Shown in pieces: positions 5,237-12,097 of a stretch of DNA of 12,807 nucleotides (its first letter is position 1; each line of letters begins with the position of its first letter). The notes under the pieces are model-generated. The model was not told the DNA's origin. It saw nothing but the letters and a program-made list of their open reading frames with translations, and ran no database searches. A program made the translations under genes and the position numbers. The DNA is from DASRFS01 sp035260725. GTDB taxonomy: Bacteria > Patescibacteriota > Microgenomatia > Levybacterales > UBA12049. The stretch lies in contig DATFUR010000021.1 of NCBI GenBank assembly GCA_035260725.1, positions 1-12,807 on the forward strand. Reading direction: 5' to 3'.

Positions 5237-6991
5237 CTAGTTTCTTTCGATATTATACAACGGACCGACAATCTGAATTTTAGCAGGTGCTCTTAGATTA
5301 AAATAGGACTTAAAATCCGATCCTCCAAACGAAGCACTCTTATTGCCCGAAACACTAACCGAATTAACTCTTCCATTCCCAAAGTCTGGAGAAACCGATA
5401 TTGAAGAAACAGTATCAAAGGGAATAATGCCTCGATTTTGAAGTTCTGTCTTTACTCTTCCCGCATCCCATGTATCTGTTCCTGCTGGATTTGAGCGGTC
5501 GACCTGGTAAAGATGTTCTTTTGTTGACGAATCGGCCTGGACTAATAGCAGTACATTTACAATATCTGCAACTTCGTCATTTGTAAGCCAAGCCGTTCCG
5601 TTATAACTGCTTCTCGAACCCCAATCGCAGTAGAACCATGGAGAGCTTTTGTCGTATGCATTGTTATTAAGATCCGCAAAGCTTGCAACGGATCCATTCG
5701 TATCCTGTGCGTTTTTTGTCCAAGAAGTTCCGCTCCATCCAATGTCTCCTGACGAGTGAATATAACCTCCGTGGGTTGAGGAAAACCAAGCTTTTATAGG
5801 TGAACCTCCCTGAACCATAACTTTCCCTGCCGTATCTCTGACTGCTTGATCCCAGTTGCCACCCTTTGGATCAGGCTTAAATACTTGACACTGGTCTGTC
5901 GCACAGATTGAGTTCTGCCCATTATTTGTATAAGCCAGGACATATGATCTAACTGCTACGGCCTGTGCTTTTAAGGCTGCAGAATTATTATCTGTCCAGG
6001 AGTCGGGAACTTCATAGATTCTTTTAACGTACTCCTCCAAAGAGTATGTTCCATATCCCTGAACCGTTATTTGAATTGATTGATTAGCGTCTATTATCGA
6101 ATCAAAATTATAATAAGCGCGTAATATAGTATCGGAATCTTGCCCCGCTTTAGCCCTGCCCCATGCGCCGAATTGATTGAGACCCACTCTATTGGGAACT
6201 CCATAAGTGAAAAAGCCATATCCTCCTCCAAATCCCGGGCTTTTACCTATGTCACTTGCACACCCGCCTGCCATACTTGCATACAGAGGAATACCTAATT
6301 CGGAAAGCCTCTGTCCCAAGACTTGCTGTTGGATTGAAGAAAGTTGAGCAATTTGGCTAGATAAACTTGCCTGATAGGCTCTCGCGCCGGAAACTATCTT
6401 GTCCAATTTTGCGGATTGACTGTCCAAAGACGCCTTCAGGCTTGTTAGTTGCACTTGCTCACTCTCCAAACTTTTCTGTTGATCTTCCAAACTTTTGAGA
6501 AGAATTGCAAAGTTTACAATTTTTTCTCTGTCTTGGTCCGCCAATGCTTTTTGGAAAGCTAAGTTTTGAATTATATTAATTGCAGAGGGGCTTGAAAGAA
6601 ACAAAACAAAGGGTGAATTAAGATAGCTTTTTATGTAATAGTTTGCAATTGTTTTGCCCAGAGTTTCTTTTTGTTTTGCCAATTCTTTGTATCCTTTATC
6701 GATATTTTGTTTCTTTATTACAAGTTCAATTTCAATTGTCGCAACTCTGCCTTTTATTCCCTTTATTTGGGTTTGTAAAGAATTTAACTGCGACTCTAGC
6801 GGTCTTGTTGCATTTACAGATAAATCCAAAGCTTTGTTAAATTGATCAAGGCAATATTGTATCTGTGGAGGTGGCCAACTATGTGGATCTGTTGAACACT
6901 GATCTGTTTGGGCTAAAGAATTTAAAGCAGTTTGCGAAAGTAGAAAAATTAAAAAGAAAATAGGAAAAATAAGAAGGATAAGTTTTTTCAT
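5237..6991 (-). CDS. Secreted coiled-coil SpoIID/LytB-domain protein (putative peptidoglycan glycan-cleaving enzyme)
   Basis: The 584-residue product starts with a signal peptide (KK then a hydrophobic core, about 1-27). A long coiled coil (about 58-230) like those of CwlO/PcsB/EnvC-type wall proteins follows, then a Gly-rich linker and a SpoIID domain (about 255-580). SpoIID is a lytic transglycosylase acting on peptidoglycan glycan strands. Visible motifs are VGLNQFGAWGRAKAG...ILRAYY (269-293), EVPDSW with likely catalytic E327, ALKAQAVAVRSY (339-350), SSTHGG (404-409) and FGGSDFKSYFNLR (555-567). In SpoIID itself the GxSQ-GA...YY motif comes after the catalytic Glu; here it comes before, so the order is permuted. 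As the first gene of the minus-strand operon it is transcribed from a promoter at 7002-7009, divergent from the LytR_C gene. It likely acts on the wall outside the membrane; substrate and targeting are unproven. Confidence 0.88.
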   Translation of the reverse strand: MKKLILLIFPIFFLIFLLSQTALNSLAQTDQCSTDPHSWPPPQIQYCLDQFNKALDLSVNATRPLESQLNSLQTQIKGIKGRVATIEIELVIKKQNIDKGYKELAKQKETLGKTIANYYIKSYLNSPFVLFLSSPSAINIIQNLAFQKALADQDREKIVNFAILLKSLEDQQKSLESEQVQLTSLKASLDSQSAKLDKIVSGARAYQASLSSQIAQLSSIQQQVLGQRLSELGIPLYASMAGGCASDIGKSPGFGGGYGFFTYGVPNRVGLNQFGAWGRAKAGQDSDTILRAYYNFDSIIDANQSIQITVQGYGTYSLEEYVKRIYEVPDSWTDNNSAALKAQAVAVRSYVLAYTNNGQNSICATDQCQVFKPDPKGGNWDQAVRDTAGKVMVQGGSPIKAWFSSTHGGYIHSSGDIGWSGTSWTKNAQDTNGSVASFADLNNNAYDKSSPWFYCDWGSRSSYNGTAWLTNDEVADIVNVLLLVQADSSTKEHLYQVDRSNPAGTDTWDAGRVKTELQNRGIIPFDTVSSISVSPDFGNGRVNSVSVSGNKSASFGGSDFKSYFNLRAPAKIQIVGPLYNIERN

Positions 6992-7001
6992 GAGTCATCC
7001 A

Positions 7002-7010
7002 ATTATACCA
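7002..7010 (-). promoter_or_regulatory. Extended -10 promoter of the envelope operon
   Basis: On the minus strand TGGTATAAT is an extended -10 (TATAAT at 7007-7002). The SpoIID-gene ATG lies 10 nt downstream, leaving a leader of about 4 nt. A TTGTCA lies only 14 nt upstream, too close for a normal -35, so the extended -10 probably does the work. Confidence 0.6.
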
Positions 7011-7020
7011 AATTGAGAAG

Positions 7021-7050
7021 TTGACAAGATGCTTTTGATTCCCTTATACT
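7021..7050 (+). promoter_or_regulatory. Promoter of the LytR_C-domain gene
   Basis: A perfect -35 TTGACA (7021-7026) and TATACT (7045-7050) are separated by 18 nt. The ATG is at 7061, so the leader is about 4 nt with no room for a Shine-Dalgarno. The region is shared back to back with the envelope-operon promoter. Confidence 0.78.
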
Positions 7051-7060
7051 CCTTTTATAA

Positions 7061-7729
7061 ATGGACGATAATTTAGAGGAAACCCGTTCAGAAAATTCAG
7101 GACAAGTGAAAAATCAAGAATTTGGCGACCCCGAATTAAATAGCGAACCGGAAGTTCCGGTAATTCCAAGCTCCGAACCCGAACACGAGCCAGCAGCAAC
7201 TCCCGCTTACAACACCGCAATACCTAGAAAAAGAAACCCAAAGAGACTTTTGTATTTAATAGCGGCGGTTTTGGTAATTTTGATTTTATTTTTTGGCGTT
7301 AAAAAGTTAATAGGAGGAAGCAAGAGTCCGGCTCCAACCCCAACACCTGTTGCAGTCGAAACTTCCACCCCAACACCCACAGAAAGCGCATCGCCTACAG
7401 CAACTTCGTCTCCGACACCCAACCCGGTTGATAAAGCGACAGGGCTTGATAGGTCGAATCTTTCGGTTGCAATACAAAACGGATCGGGAACTCCGGGAGT
7501 TGCAGGAACAGCCTCTGATCTTCTTAAAGGATTAGGTTATAATGTTACCTCCACAGGAAACGCAGACAATTTTGGTTTTACGGATGTAACTGTAAAGGTT
7601 AAAGCAACCAAGAAAAATTACTTACCCCTTCTTATAAAAGATTTGAGTTCTAAATATACAATTGGAGCATCTTCTTCTGATTTGTCCGCTTCCTCCTCCG
7701 CAGACGCCTTGGTTATTGTGGGGAAATGA
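7061..7729 (+). CDS. Membrane-anchored LytR_C-domain protein
   Basis: The 222-residue product has an acidic, Pro-rich cytoplasmic N-terminus (about 1-58), a basic stop (PRKRNPKR) and one membrane helix (about 63-80). A wall-spanning linker rich in Pro, Thr and Ser (PTPTP repeats, about 90-122) follows, then a C-terminal domain (about 134-222). That domain matches the LytR cell-envelope C-terminal family: LSVAIQNGSGTPGVAGTASDLL, then GYNVTSTGNADN, ending with a hydrophobic strand ALVIVG. In LytR-CpsA-Psr proteins this domain accompanies the catalytic LCP domain that attaches polymers to the wall; here the LCP part is absent, so it may bind rather than catalyse. Its ATG is fixed by the promoter just upstream. 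The stop abuts the stop of the convergent orphan gene with no gap. It pairs divergently with the SpoIID operon, fitting an envelope role. Confidence 0.85.
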   Translation: MDDNLEETRSENSGQVKNQEFGDPELNSEPEVPVIPSSEPEHEPAATPAYNTAIPRKRNPKRLLYLIAAVLVILILFFGVKKLIGGSKSPAPTPTPVAVETSTPTPTESASPTATSSPTPNPVDKATGLDRSNLSVAIQNGSGTPGVAGTASDLLKGLGYNVTSTGNADNFGFTDVTVKVKATKKNYLPLLIKDLSSKYTIGASSSDLSASSSADALVIVGK

Positions 7730-9136
7730 CTACGCCCTAAATTGAATATATTCACGAGAGAATAGGTTTGGTTCAAATTTTCCTCCATCTGATAGTGTAG
7801 GTTTACCAGCGTAACGAGTTATTTTACGGCCGTTTCTCTCATACTCCAATTTGGTATAGAATTCCCAGCCTTTTCCCAATCTCCATATTTGATCCTCCCA
7901 AATTTCAACATCAGGATTTCCCATTTCATCAAGCTTTCTTCTTACGACATCAGTGGCACGAGGTTTTGAAACAAAAGGATGATCTTTAACATAATTTTCT
8001 TCCAAAGTCTCAACACAGTTTATGCAGTAAGTTTTCTGACCTTTTTCTGTATTAACCAAACACCTATATATGCCCAGACTACTGCTAGTAGAGTGCATAC
8101 TAAATTTAGTATCTCTTGGATCATGCTTTCCATCTATCCAGCAAGGACCAGGAGGAAATTTCCACGTTGGAATTTTGCAGTCTTCACAAACCGGCTTTCT
8201 AACCTCCAACTCAAAACTTTTATCTTCAGATACAATTTTGAAAGCATCATCATCTACAGTTATTTCGACGTCCATCTCATTTACTACTTCTTCTCTATCA
8301 TTCAAAAGTTTAAGTTTTTTTAATTTTTTCAGATCATCTACGGTTTTTATTTCTACGCCTTCAGCGATTGGCAGATTAGCTCTTAAATCTTGTAATGAAG
8401 CCCAAAGCCTAATCGAAGATTCACCATTATAGCCAATGACATCGATATCGGTTAGCTCTCTCGTCTTTCCATCTCTAATGAGTGTTCCGGGAGCAAAAGC
8501 AAGCATGGTTTTATGCGTCTCCAGAGGGAAATCGCGCAAAGTATTAGCTGTAATTACTATTTCCGGTTCATCTTGTTGAGGCTCTCTGCCATGTCCCATT
8601 TCCTCAGCCAAAGTACTAAATAAAAGCGCTCTTTGTGTTGGATGTTCTGTCTGTTCAATAGAGAATTTATATTTAGCATCTTTTTTCAATTCTTGGTAAG
8701 ACATATTTTTAACAGCCGATGTGAGTGCAAGGTAATATGCAGAATAGACGGAATCATATGCGTATTCAAAACCCATAGGAGTTGGTTCTATGTCCGCGCC
8801 AATAAATATCAGTTCTCCTTCTTCTTTTACAGAAAATTTCTTGTGATCTCCCCAGAAAGCTAGGAATTTATCTATGCCTCCTGCCTGTGGGCTTAGTAGT
8901 TTCGCCAGGGATAGAAGTCCTTCAATATCTTCTCTTGCTGCTCCAATTTCATAACGTGAACCATCTTTCAAAACCCTGGCCCTTGCAGGGAACCATTCGT
9001 ATAGTTCCACATTACCAACCGAAATAAAATCATCATGAATTAACCATTCACCCTCAGGAGGTTCATTAAAACCAAGATGAACCTTTAATTCTACAGGTAG
9101 GGTACTTAGAATTCTCCGATCTTCCCGCTCTGTCAT
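7730..9136 (-). CDS. Unrecognised 468-residue protein with a six-cysteine cluster
   Basis: I do not recognise a family. The product is soluble-looking, acidic and has no signal peptide or membrane helix. A C-terminal cluster has Cys317-x2-Cys320, Cys332, Cys359 and Cys371-x2-Cys374, with nearby His338 and His348; two CxxC pairs of this kind usually bind zinc. The last 80 residues are rich in Trp and Tyr (EIWEDQIWRLGKGWEFYTKLEYE), suggesting a beta-rich closing domain. The N-terminal 300 residues contain short helix and strand stretches without a known motif. The start ATG at 9134-9136 is supported by a good promoter whose -10 lies 10 nt upstream. It is a single-gene unit, convergent with the LytR_C gene (stops abut) and divergent from the sugar operon. 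It could be a recently gained gene; function is unknown. Confidence 0.75.
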   Translation of the reverse strand: MTEREDRRILSTLPVELKVHLGFNEPPEGEWLIHDDFISVGNVELYEWFPARARVLKDGSRYEIGAAREDIEGLLSLAKLLSPQAGGIDKFLAFWGDHKKFSVKEEGELIFIGADIEPTPMGFEYAYDSVYSAYYLALTSAVKNMSYQELKKDAKYKFSIEQTEHPTQRALLFSTLAEEMGHGREPQQDEPEIVITANTLRDFPLETHKTMLAFAPGTLIRDGKTRELTDIDVIGYNGESSIRLWASLQDLRANLPIAEGVEIKTVDDLKKLKKLKLLNDREEVVNEMDVEITVDDDAFKIVSEDKSFELEVRKPVCEDCKIPTWKFPPGPCWIDGKHDPRDTKFSMHSTSSSLGIYRCLVNTEKGQKTYCINCVETLEENYVKDHPFVSKPRATDVVRRKLDEMGNPDVEIWEDQIWRLGKGWEFYTKLEYERNGRKITRYAGKPTLSDGGKFEPNLFSREYIQFRA

Positions 9137-9146
9137 GTCAAGCCGG

Positions 9147-9175
9147 ATTATACAACCGGACTGAGCATGTGTAAA
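9147..9175 (-). promoter_or_regulatory. Promoter of the 468-residue orphan, with imperfect CCGG palindrome
   Basis: On the minus strand TTTACA (9175-9170) and TATAAT (9152-9147) are separated by 17 nt; the ATG follows 10 nt after the -10. The -10 is flanked by inverted arms AGTCCGG and CCGGCT, which could be a repressor site. It carries the same TGTATAATCCGGC string as the coiled-coil orphan at 1943. Confidence 0.7.
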
Positions 9176-9201
9176 GAATAAATCTTAAATTTTATCTATT
9201 G

Positions 9202-9210
9202 TGATATTAT
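9202..9210 (+). promoter_or_regulatory. Extended -10 promoter of the sugar-phosphate operon
   Basis: TGATATTAT is an extended -10 (TATTAT at 9205-9210). The ATG of the kinase gene begins six bases later, so the mRNA should start at the A of ATG. No clear -35 is seen. Confidence 0.55.
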
Positions 9211-9216
9211 GAATTT

Positions 9217-10155
9217 ATGAAGGCTTTTGACGTTGTTACTGTAGGGGGAGCCACTGTAGACCTTTTTCTTCTTATCGATCCGCAAAATCCTCACCTTAAG
9301 TTTAATTCCGATACAAACGAGCTTTCAATTCGTCTTGGAGATAAAGTTGTATTGGAAAATTCCAAACTAACAGTCGGCGGAAATGCCAACAACGTCGCAG
9401 TGGGCCTCAAAAGGTTGGGTTTTAATACAGCTCTTATGGCCGAAATTGGAAATGACGAGTTTGCTTTGGAAATTGCAAAAACTTTAAAAAAAGAAGGGGT
9501 AGACAGCTCTTTGATAAAAAAAGGAGAGAGCCCTTCGTCTTTTTCCGTAATACTAAATTACAACGAGGACCGGACCATATTTACAAGAAAAGTCGAAAAA
9601 AAGCACGATTTTAATTTTCAAAGGTTAAAAACAGAGTGGATTTATTTGACTTCAATGGGCGTCAAGTGGGAAGAGGCGTACAAAAAGGTTGGCGATTATA
9701 TTCAAAAGACAGGTACAAAACTTGTTTTTAATCCCGGAGGAACGCAAATTGACGGAGGTTTGGAAAGTTATTCTTTTATTTTAAAACTGACAGAAGTTTT
9801 AATAGTAAATAGGCAAGAAGGGGAAAGAATAGTAAATGATGAAGGATTAATAATTAATGATTTATTGTTTAAACTCAAGAGACTCGGACCAAAGGTCGTG
9901 GTCGTAACAGACGGGGATAAAGGTTCCTATGCTATAAATGATAAAGGGGAAGTTTTCGATCATGAAGTGATAAGGGTTAAGGTTGTTTCCAAAACAGGAG
10001 CGGGGGACGCTTATGCGAGCGGATTTTTAGCTGCCATCTCATCCAACAAAAATATAAAAGAAGCGATGACTTGGGGAACAAAAAACGCAGCGTCCGTTAT
10101 AAAATTAATTGGGGCCCAAGCCGGACTCATGACCTTGGAACAGATTCAAAAATGA
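9217..10155 (+). CDS. PfkB-family carbohydrate kinase
   Basis: The protein phosphorylates a sugar or sugar phosphate with ATP. The 312 residues match the family length. Both PfkB signatures are visible: VGGNANNVAVGLKRLG (53-68) near the N-terminus and KTGAGDAYASGF (259-270), with catalytic D264 in GAGD. The NxxE metal motif is N198-x-x-E201 (NRQE), and TDGDKGS (231-237) is the usual strand-turn before the ATP site. The substrate cannot be read from sequence: candidates are fructose/tagatose 6-phosphate, a pentose phosphate, or 5-dehydro-2-deoxygluconate, the last because its neighbour is a DUF2090 protein, which in IolC-type enzymes is fused to such a kinase. A second AT-rich low-complexity loop (ERIVNDEGLIINDLL) lies at 203-217. 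It is the first gene of the operon; its TGA overlaps the next ATG (ATGA, 10152-10155). Confidence 0.92.
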   Translation: MKAFDVVTVGGATVDLFLLIDPQNPHLKFNSDTNELSIRLGDKVVLENSKLTVGGNANNVAVGLKRLGFNTALMAEIGNDEFALEIAKTLKKEGVDSSLIKKGESPSSFSVILNYNEDRTIFTRKVEKKHDFNFQRLKTEWIYLTSMGVKWEEAYKKVGDYIQKTGTKLVFNPGGTQIDGGLESYSFILKLTEVLIVNRQEGERIVNDEGLIINDLLFKLKRLGPKVVVVTDGDKGSYAINDKGEVFDHEVIRVKVVSKTGAGDAYASGFLAAISSNKNIKEAMTWGTKNAASVIKLIGAQAGLMTLEQIQK

Positions 10156-11006
10156 ATAACTTAGGTTACACAAAAAAACTTTTTATACTACCCTTTGACC
10201 ATAGAGGTTCTCTTGTAAAGTCTGTTTTCGGGGAAGTTGGGGAGCTGACATCATTTGAAAAGCAGGAGATAATTCTTCAAAAAAATATAATTTATGAGGC
10301 TTTTAAAAAGGCAATGGACGAAGGATTGCCTCCAAGGGAGAATGCGGCGGTTCTGGTTGACGAGGAGTATGGAAAAGATATTTTAGAAGATGCCAAAAGG
10401 CAAGGATTTAAAATTGTTCTTACGACAGAAGAAAGTGGAATCAAAGAATTTATTTTTGAATACGGAGAAGATTTTAAAACCCACATCGAACACTACAACC
10501 CGCTTTTTGTAAAAGCACTTTTTTATTACAAAGACGAATTAAAGCCAAGCGAAAAAGAGAATTTGAAAACTCTTTCAGATTATTGCCACGATAATGGCCA
10601 TAAATTACTGTTGGAAGTCGTAACAGGTGACTTAGATTCACAGACAAGATCTGCAAAACTTCTAAAAACAATTTTAGATTTTCAAACAGAGAATATAGAG
10701 CCAGATATATGGAAAATTGAGGGAATGGATAAAAGAGAACACTACGAAAATGTCTTGGGAGAGATGAAAAAAAACGATAGAAAAAATGTTTCGGCTATAA
10801 TCTTAGGAAGGGGAGAGGATAAGCATAAAGTGGAAGAGTGGATTTTGCAGGGTAAAAATGTCGATGGAATTATAGGATTTGCAATAGGAAGAACAGTTTT
10901 TTCCGAGCCTCTTTTGGAACTAAGAGATGGAAAGATAAGTCGCGAACAAACTGTAGGTAAAATAGCAAAAAATTATCAATACTTCTATAATTTATTTAAT
11001 TCATGA
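10152..11006 (+). CDS. DUF2090 / IolC C-domain-like aldolase
   Basis: The 284-residue product matches the DUF2090 domain found at the C-terminus of bifunctional IolC proteins, where it is the 2-deoxy-5-keto-gluconate 6-phosphate aldolase half, distantly related to class I LacD-type aldolases. Visible motifs are FILPFDHRGS (11-20), KLLLEVV (151-157), PDIWKIEG (184-191) with K188 as the likely Schiff-base lysine, ILGRGED (217-223) and GFAIGRTVFSEP (242-253). A longer in-frame start at 10071 would add 27 residues read inside the kinase gene; I chose the ATG at 10152 because it forms an ATGA overlap and begins right at the domain. Its own TGA overlaps the rpiB ATG the same way. It should cleave the phosphorylated sugar made by the kinase; which sugar is open. 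Confidence 0.85.
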   Translation: MNNLGYTKKLFILPFDHRGSLVKSVFGEVGELTSFEKQEIILQKNIIYEAFKKAMDEGLPPRENAAVLVDEEYGKDILEDAKRQGFKIVLTTEESGIKEFIFEYGEDFKTHIEHYNPLFVKALFYYKDELKPSEKENLKTLSDYCHDNGHKLLLEVVTGDLDSQTRSAKLLKTILDFQTENIEPDIWKIEGMDKREHYENVLGEMKKNDRKNVSAIILGRGEDKHKVEEWILQGKNVDGIIGFAIGRTVFSEPLLELRDGKISREQTVGKIAKNYQYFYNLFNS

Positions 11007-11446
11007 AAATATATTTGGCAGCCGACCACGCGGGCTTTGATTTAAAAGAAGAGATAAGATCTTATCTCCTGTCTAAAAATTGGGAAGTTGAAGATTTGGG
11101 TAATTTTAAAAAAGTCCAAGACGACGACTATCCGGATTGGATATCCCTTGCCGCGGAAAAAGTTTCAAACGATGAAGATTCAAGAGGAATTGTTTTTGGA
11201 AGGTCGGGAGAAGGGGAAGCAATTACGGCTAATAAATTTAAAAATATAAGAGCGGTTGTCGGGTTTAACAGCGAGAACGTAAGACTCACAAGACTCGACA
11301 ACGACGCAAATGTATTGTCTCTCGGATCAGAATTTGTAAATTCAAATCAGGCTTTGGAGTTGGTTGAAATTTTTTTGCGGACCCAATTTTCTAAGGAAGA
11401 AAGACATATACGAAGAATAAGTAAAATCAAGAAATTCGAACATTAA
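11003..11446 (+). CDS. rpiB: RpiB/LacA/LacB-family sugar-phosphate isomerase, divergent active site
   Basis: RpiB interconverts ribose 5-phosphate and ribulose 5-phosphate; relatives act on allose or galactose 6-phosphate. The 147 residues match the family. Conserved parts are the N-terminal AADHAGFDLK (DHAG 8-11), DDYPDW (41-46), ITANKFKNIRAVVGF (74-88), NDANVLSLGSEF (100-111) and the phosphate-binding HIRRISKI (135-142). Two key residues differ from E. coli RpiB: the catalytic Cys65 position is Phe65, and His99 is Asp99. A Glu at 72 (GEGEAITANK) sits where Mycobacterium tuberculosis RpiB uses a catalytic Glu, so the mycobacterial type of mechanism is likely. ATGA overlap upstream and a TAATG overlap downstream couple it to both neighbours. 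A TATAAT at 10986-10991 could act as an internal promoter. Confidence 0.88.
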   Translation: MKIYLAADHAGFDLKEEIRSYLLSKNWEVEDLGNFKKVQDDDYPDWISLAAEKVSNDEDSRGIVFGRSGEGEAITANKFKNIRAVVGFNSENVRLTRLDNDANVLSLGSEFVNSNQALELVEIFLRTQFSKEERHIRRISKIKKFEH

Positions 11447-12093
11447 TGGATAATTTATATACTCACCAGATAATCCCCGGAATTTTGGAAAAAGGGTGGG
11501 TGGAGATAGAAAAAAAAGTGGAGTTAATAAAGACTTTTTCTAAAAAAATCCATATCGATGTAATCGACGGAAAATTTGCTCCTAATCAAACTTTTTTAGA
11601 CCCGGCTCCATTTTTAAAATACGCAAACGAACTTTATTTGGAAGCGCATCTAATGGTGGAGGAACCGATAAGTTATCTTGACAGTTTCGCAAAGGCCGGT
11701 TTTAGAAAATTTATAGGGCATATTGAAAAGATGACAAGCCAGGAAGAATTTGTAGCAAAAGGGGAACTTCTTGGAGAAGTAGGGTTGGGCTTGGATTTGG
11801 ATACTCCGGTAGAAAGTATCACAAGTTCTTTTGAAGATTTGGATTCGGTTTTGTTAATGGCGGTCAAAGCCGGGGAATCCGGACAAACTTTCGATCCAAA
11901 AGTTTTAGAAAAAATCAAAAATCTAAGATCGAAAACTTTTATTCCAATCGAAGTAGATGGGGGGATTAATGATCAAACTATAGTTGGGTGCAAAGATGCA
12001 GGTGCAAATATTTTTGTCTCAACAAGCTATATCACAGGTTCAGAAAAACCCTTAGATCAATACGAAAAACTCCAAAAATTACTGCAAACTTAG
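11446..12093 (+). CDS. Ribulose-phosphate 3-epimerase (Rpe)-family protein, divergent
   Basis: The family epimerises C3 of ketopentose or ketohexose phosphates (ribulose 5-P/xylulose 5-P; AlsE uses allulose 6-P). The 215 residues match a TIM-barrel Rpe. Metal and catalytic residues are kept: HIDVIDGKFAPN (His36, Asp38, Asp41), AHLMVEEP (His68) and EVDGGIN (Asp171). Other positions are unusual: the N-terminal PSIL is PGIL, the V-N-P-G-F-G-G-Q loop is VKAGESGQ (140-147), and the phosphate-site GS near the end is STSYITGS. These changes lie around the substrate, so specificity may differ from true Rpe. The ATG shares one base with the rpiB stop (TAATG, 11444-11448). Together with the isomerase it would connect aldose phosphate to an epimerised ketose phosphate. 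Confidence 0.85.
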   Translation: MDNLYTHQIIPGILEKGWVEIEKKVELIKTFSKKIHIDVIDGKFAPNQTFLDPAPFLKYANELYLEAHLMVEEPISYLDSFAKAGFRKFIGHIEKMTSQEEFVAKGELLGEVGLGLDLDTPVESITSSFEDLDSVLLMAVKAGESGQTFDPKVLEKIKNLRSKTFIPIEVDGGINDQTIVGCKDAGANIFVSTSYITGSEKPLDQYEKLQKLLQT

Positions 12094-12097
12094 CAAA

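Noticed and set aside
7207..7422. Gly/Val-rich minus-strand frame opposite the LytR_C gene
   Set aside because: It is the antisense reading of the Pro/Thr repeat linker and has no start signal.
7979..8863. Plus-strand frames of 76-120 residues opposite the 468-residue orphan
   Set aside because: They are rich in Phe/Ser/Ile as expected from antisense translation, lack signals, and the minus-strand gene has a good promoter.
10071..10151. Longer start for the DUF2090 protein
   Set aside because: The extra 27 residues are read within the kinase gene, are basic and unlike the family, whereas ATG at 10152 gives a standard ATGA overlap and begins at the domain.
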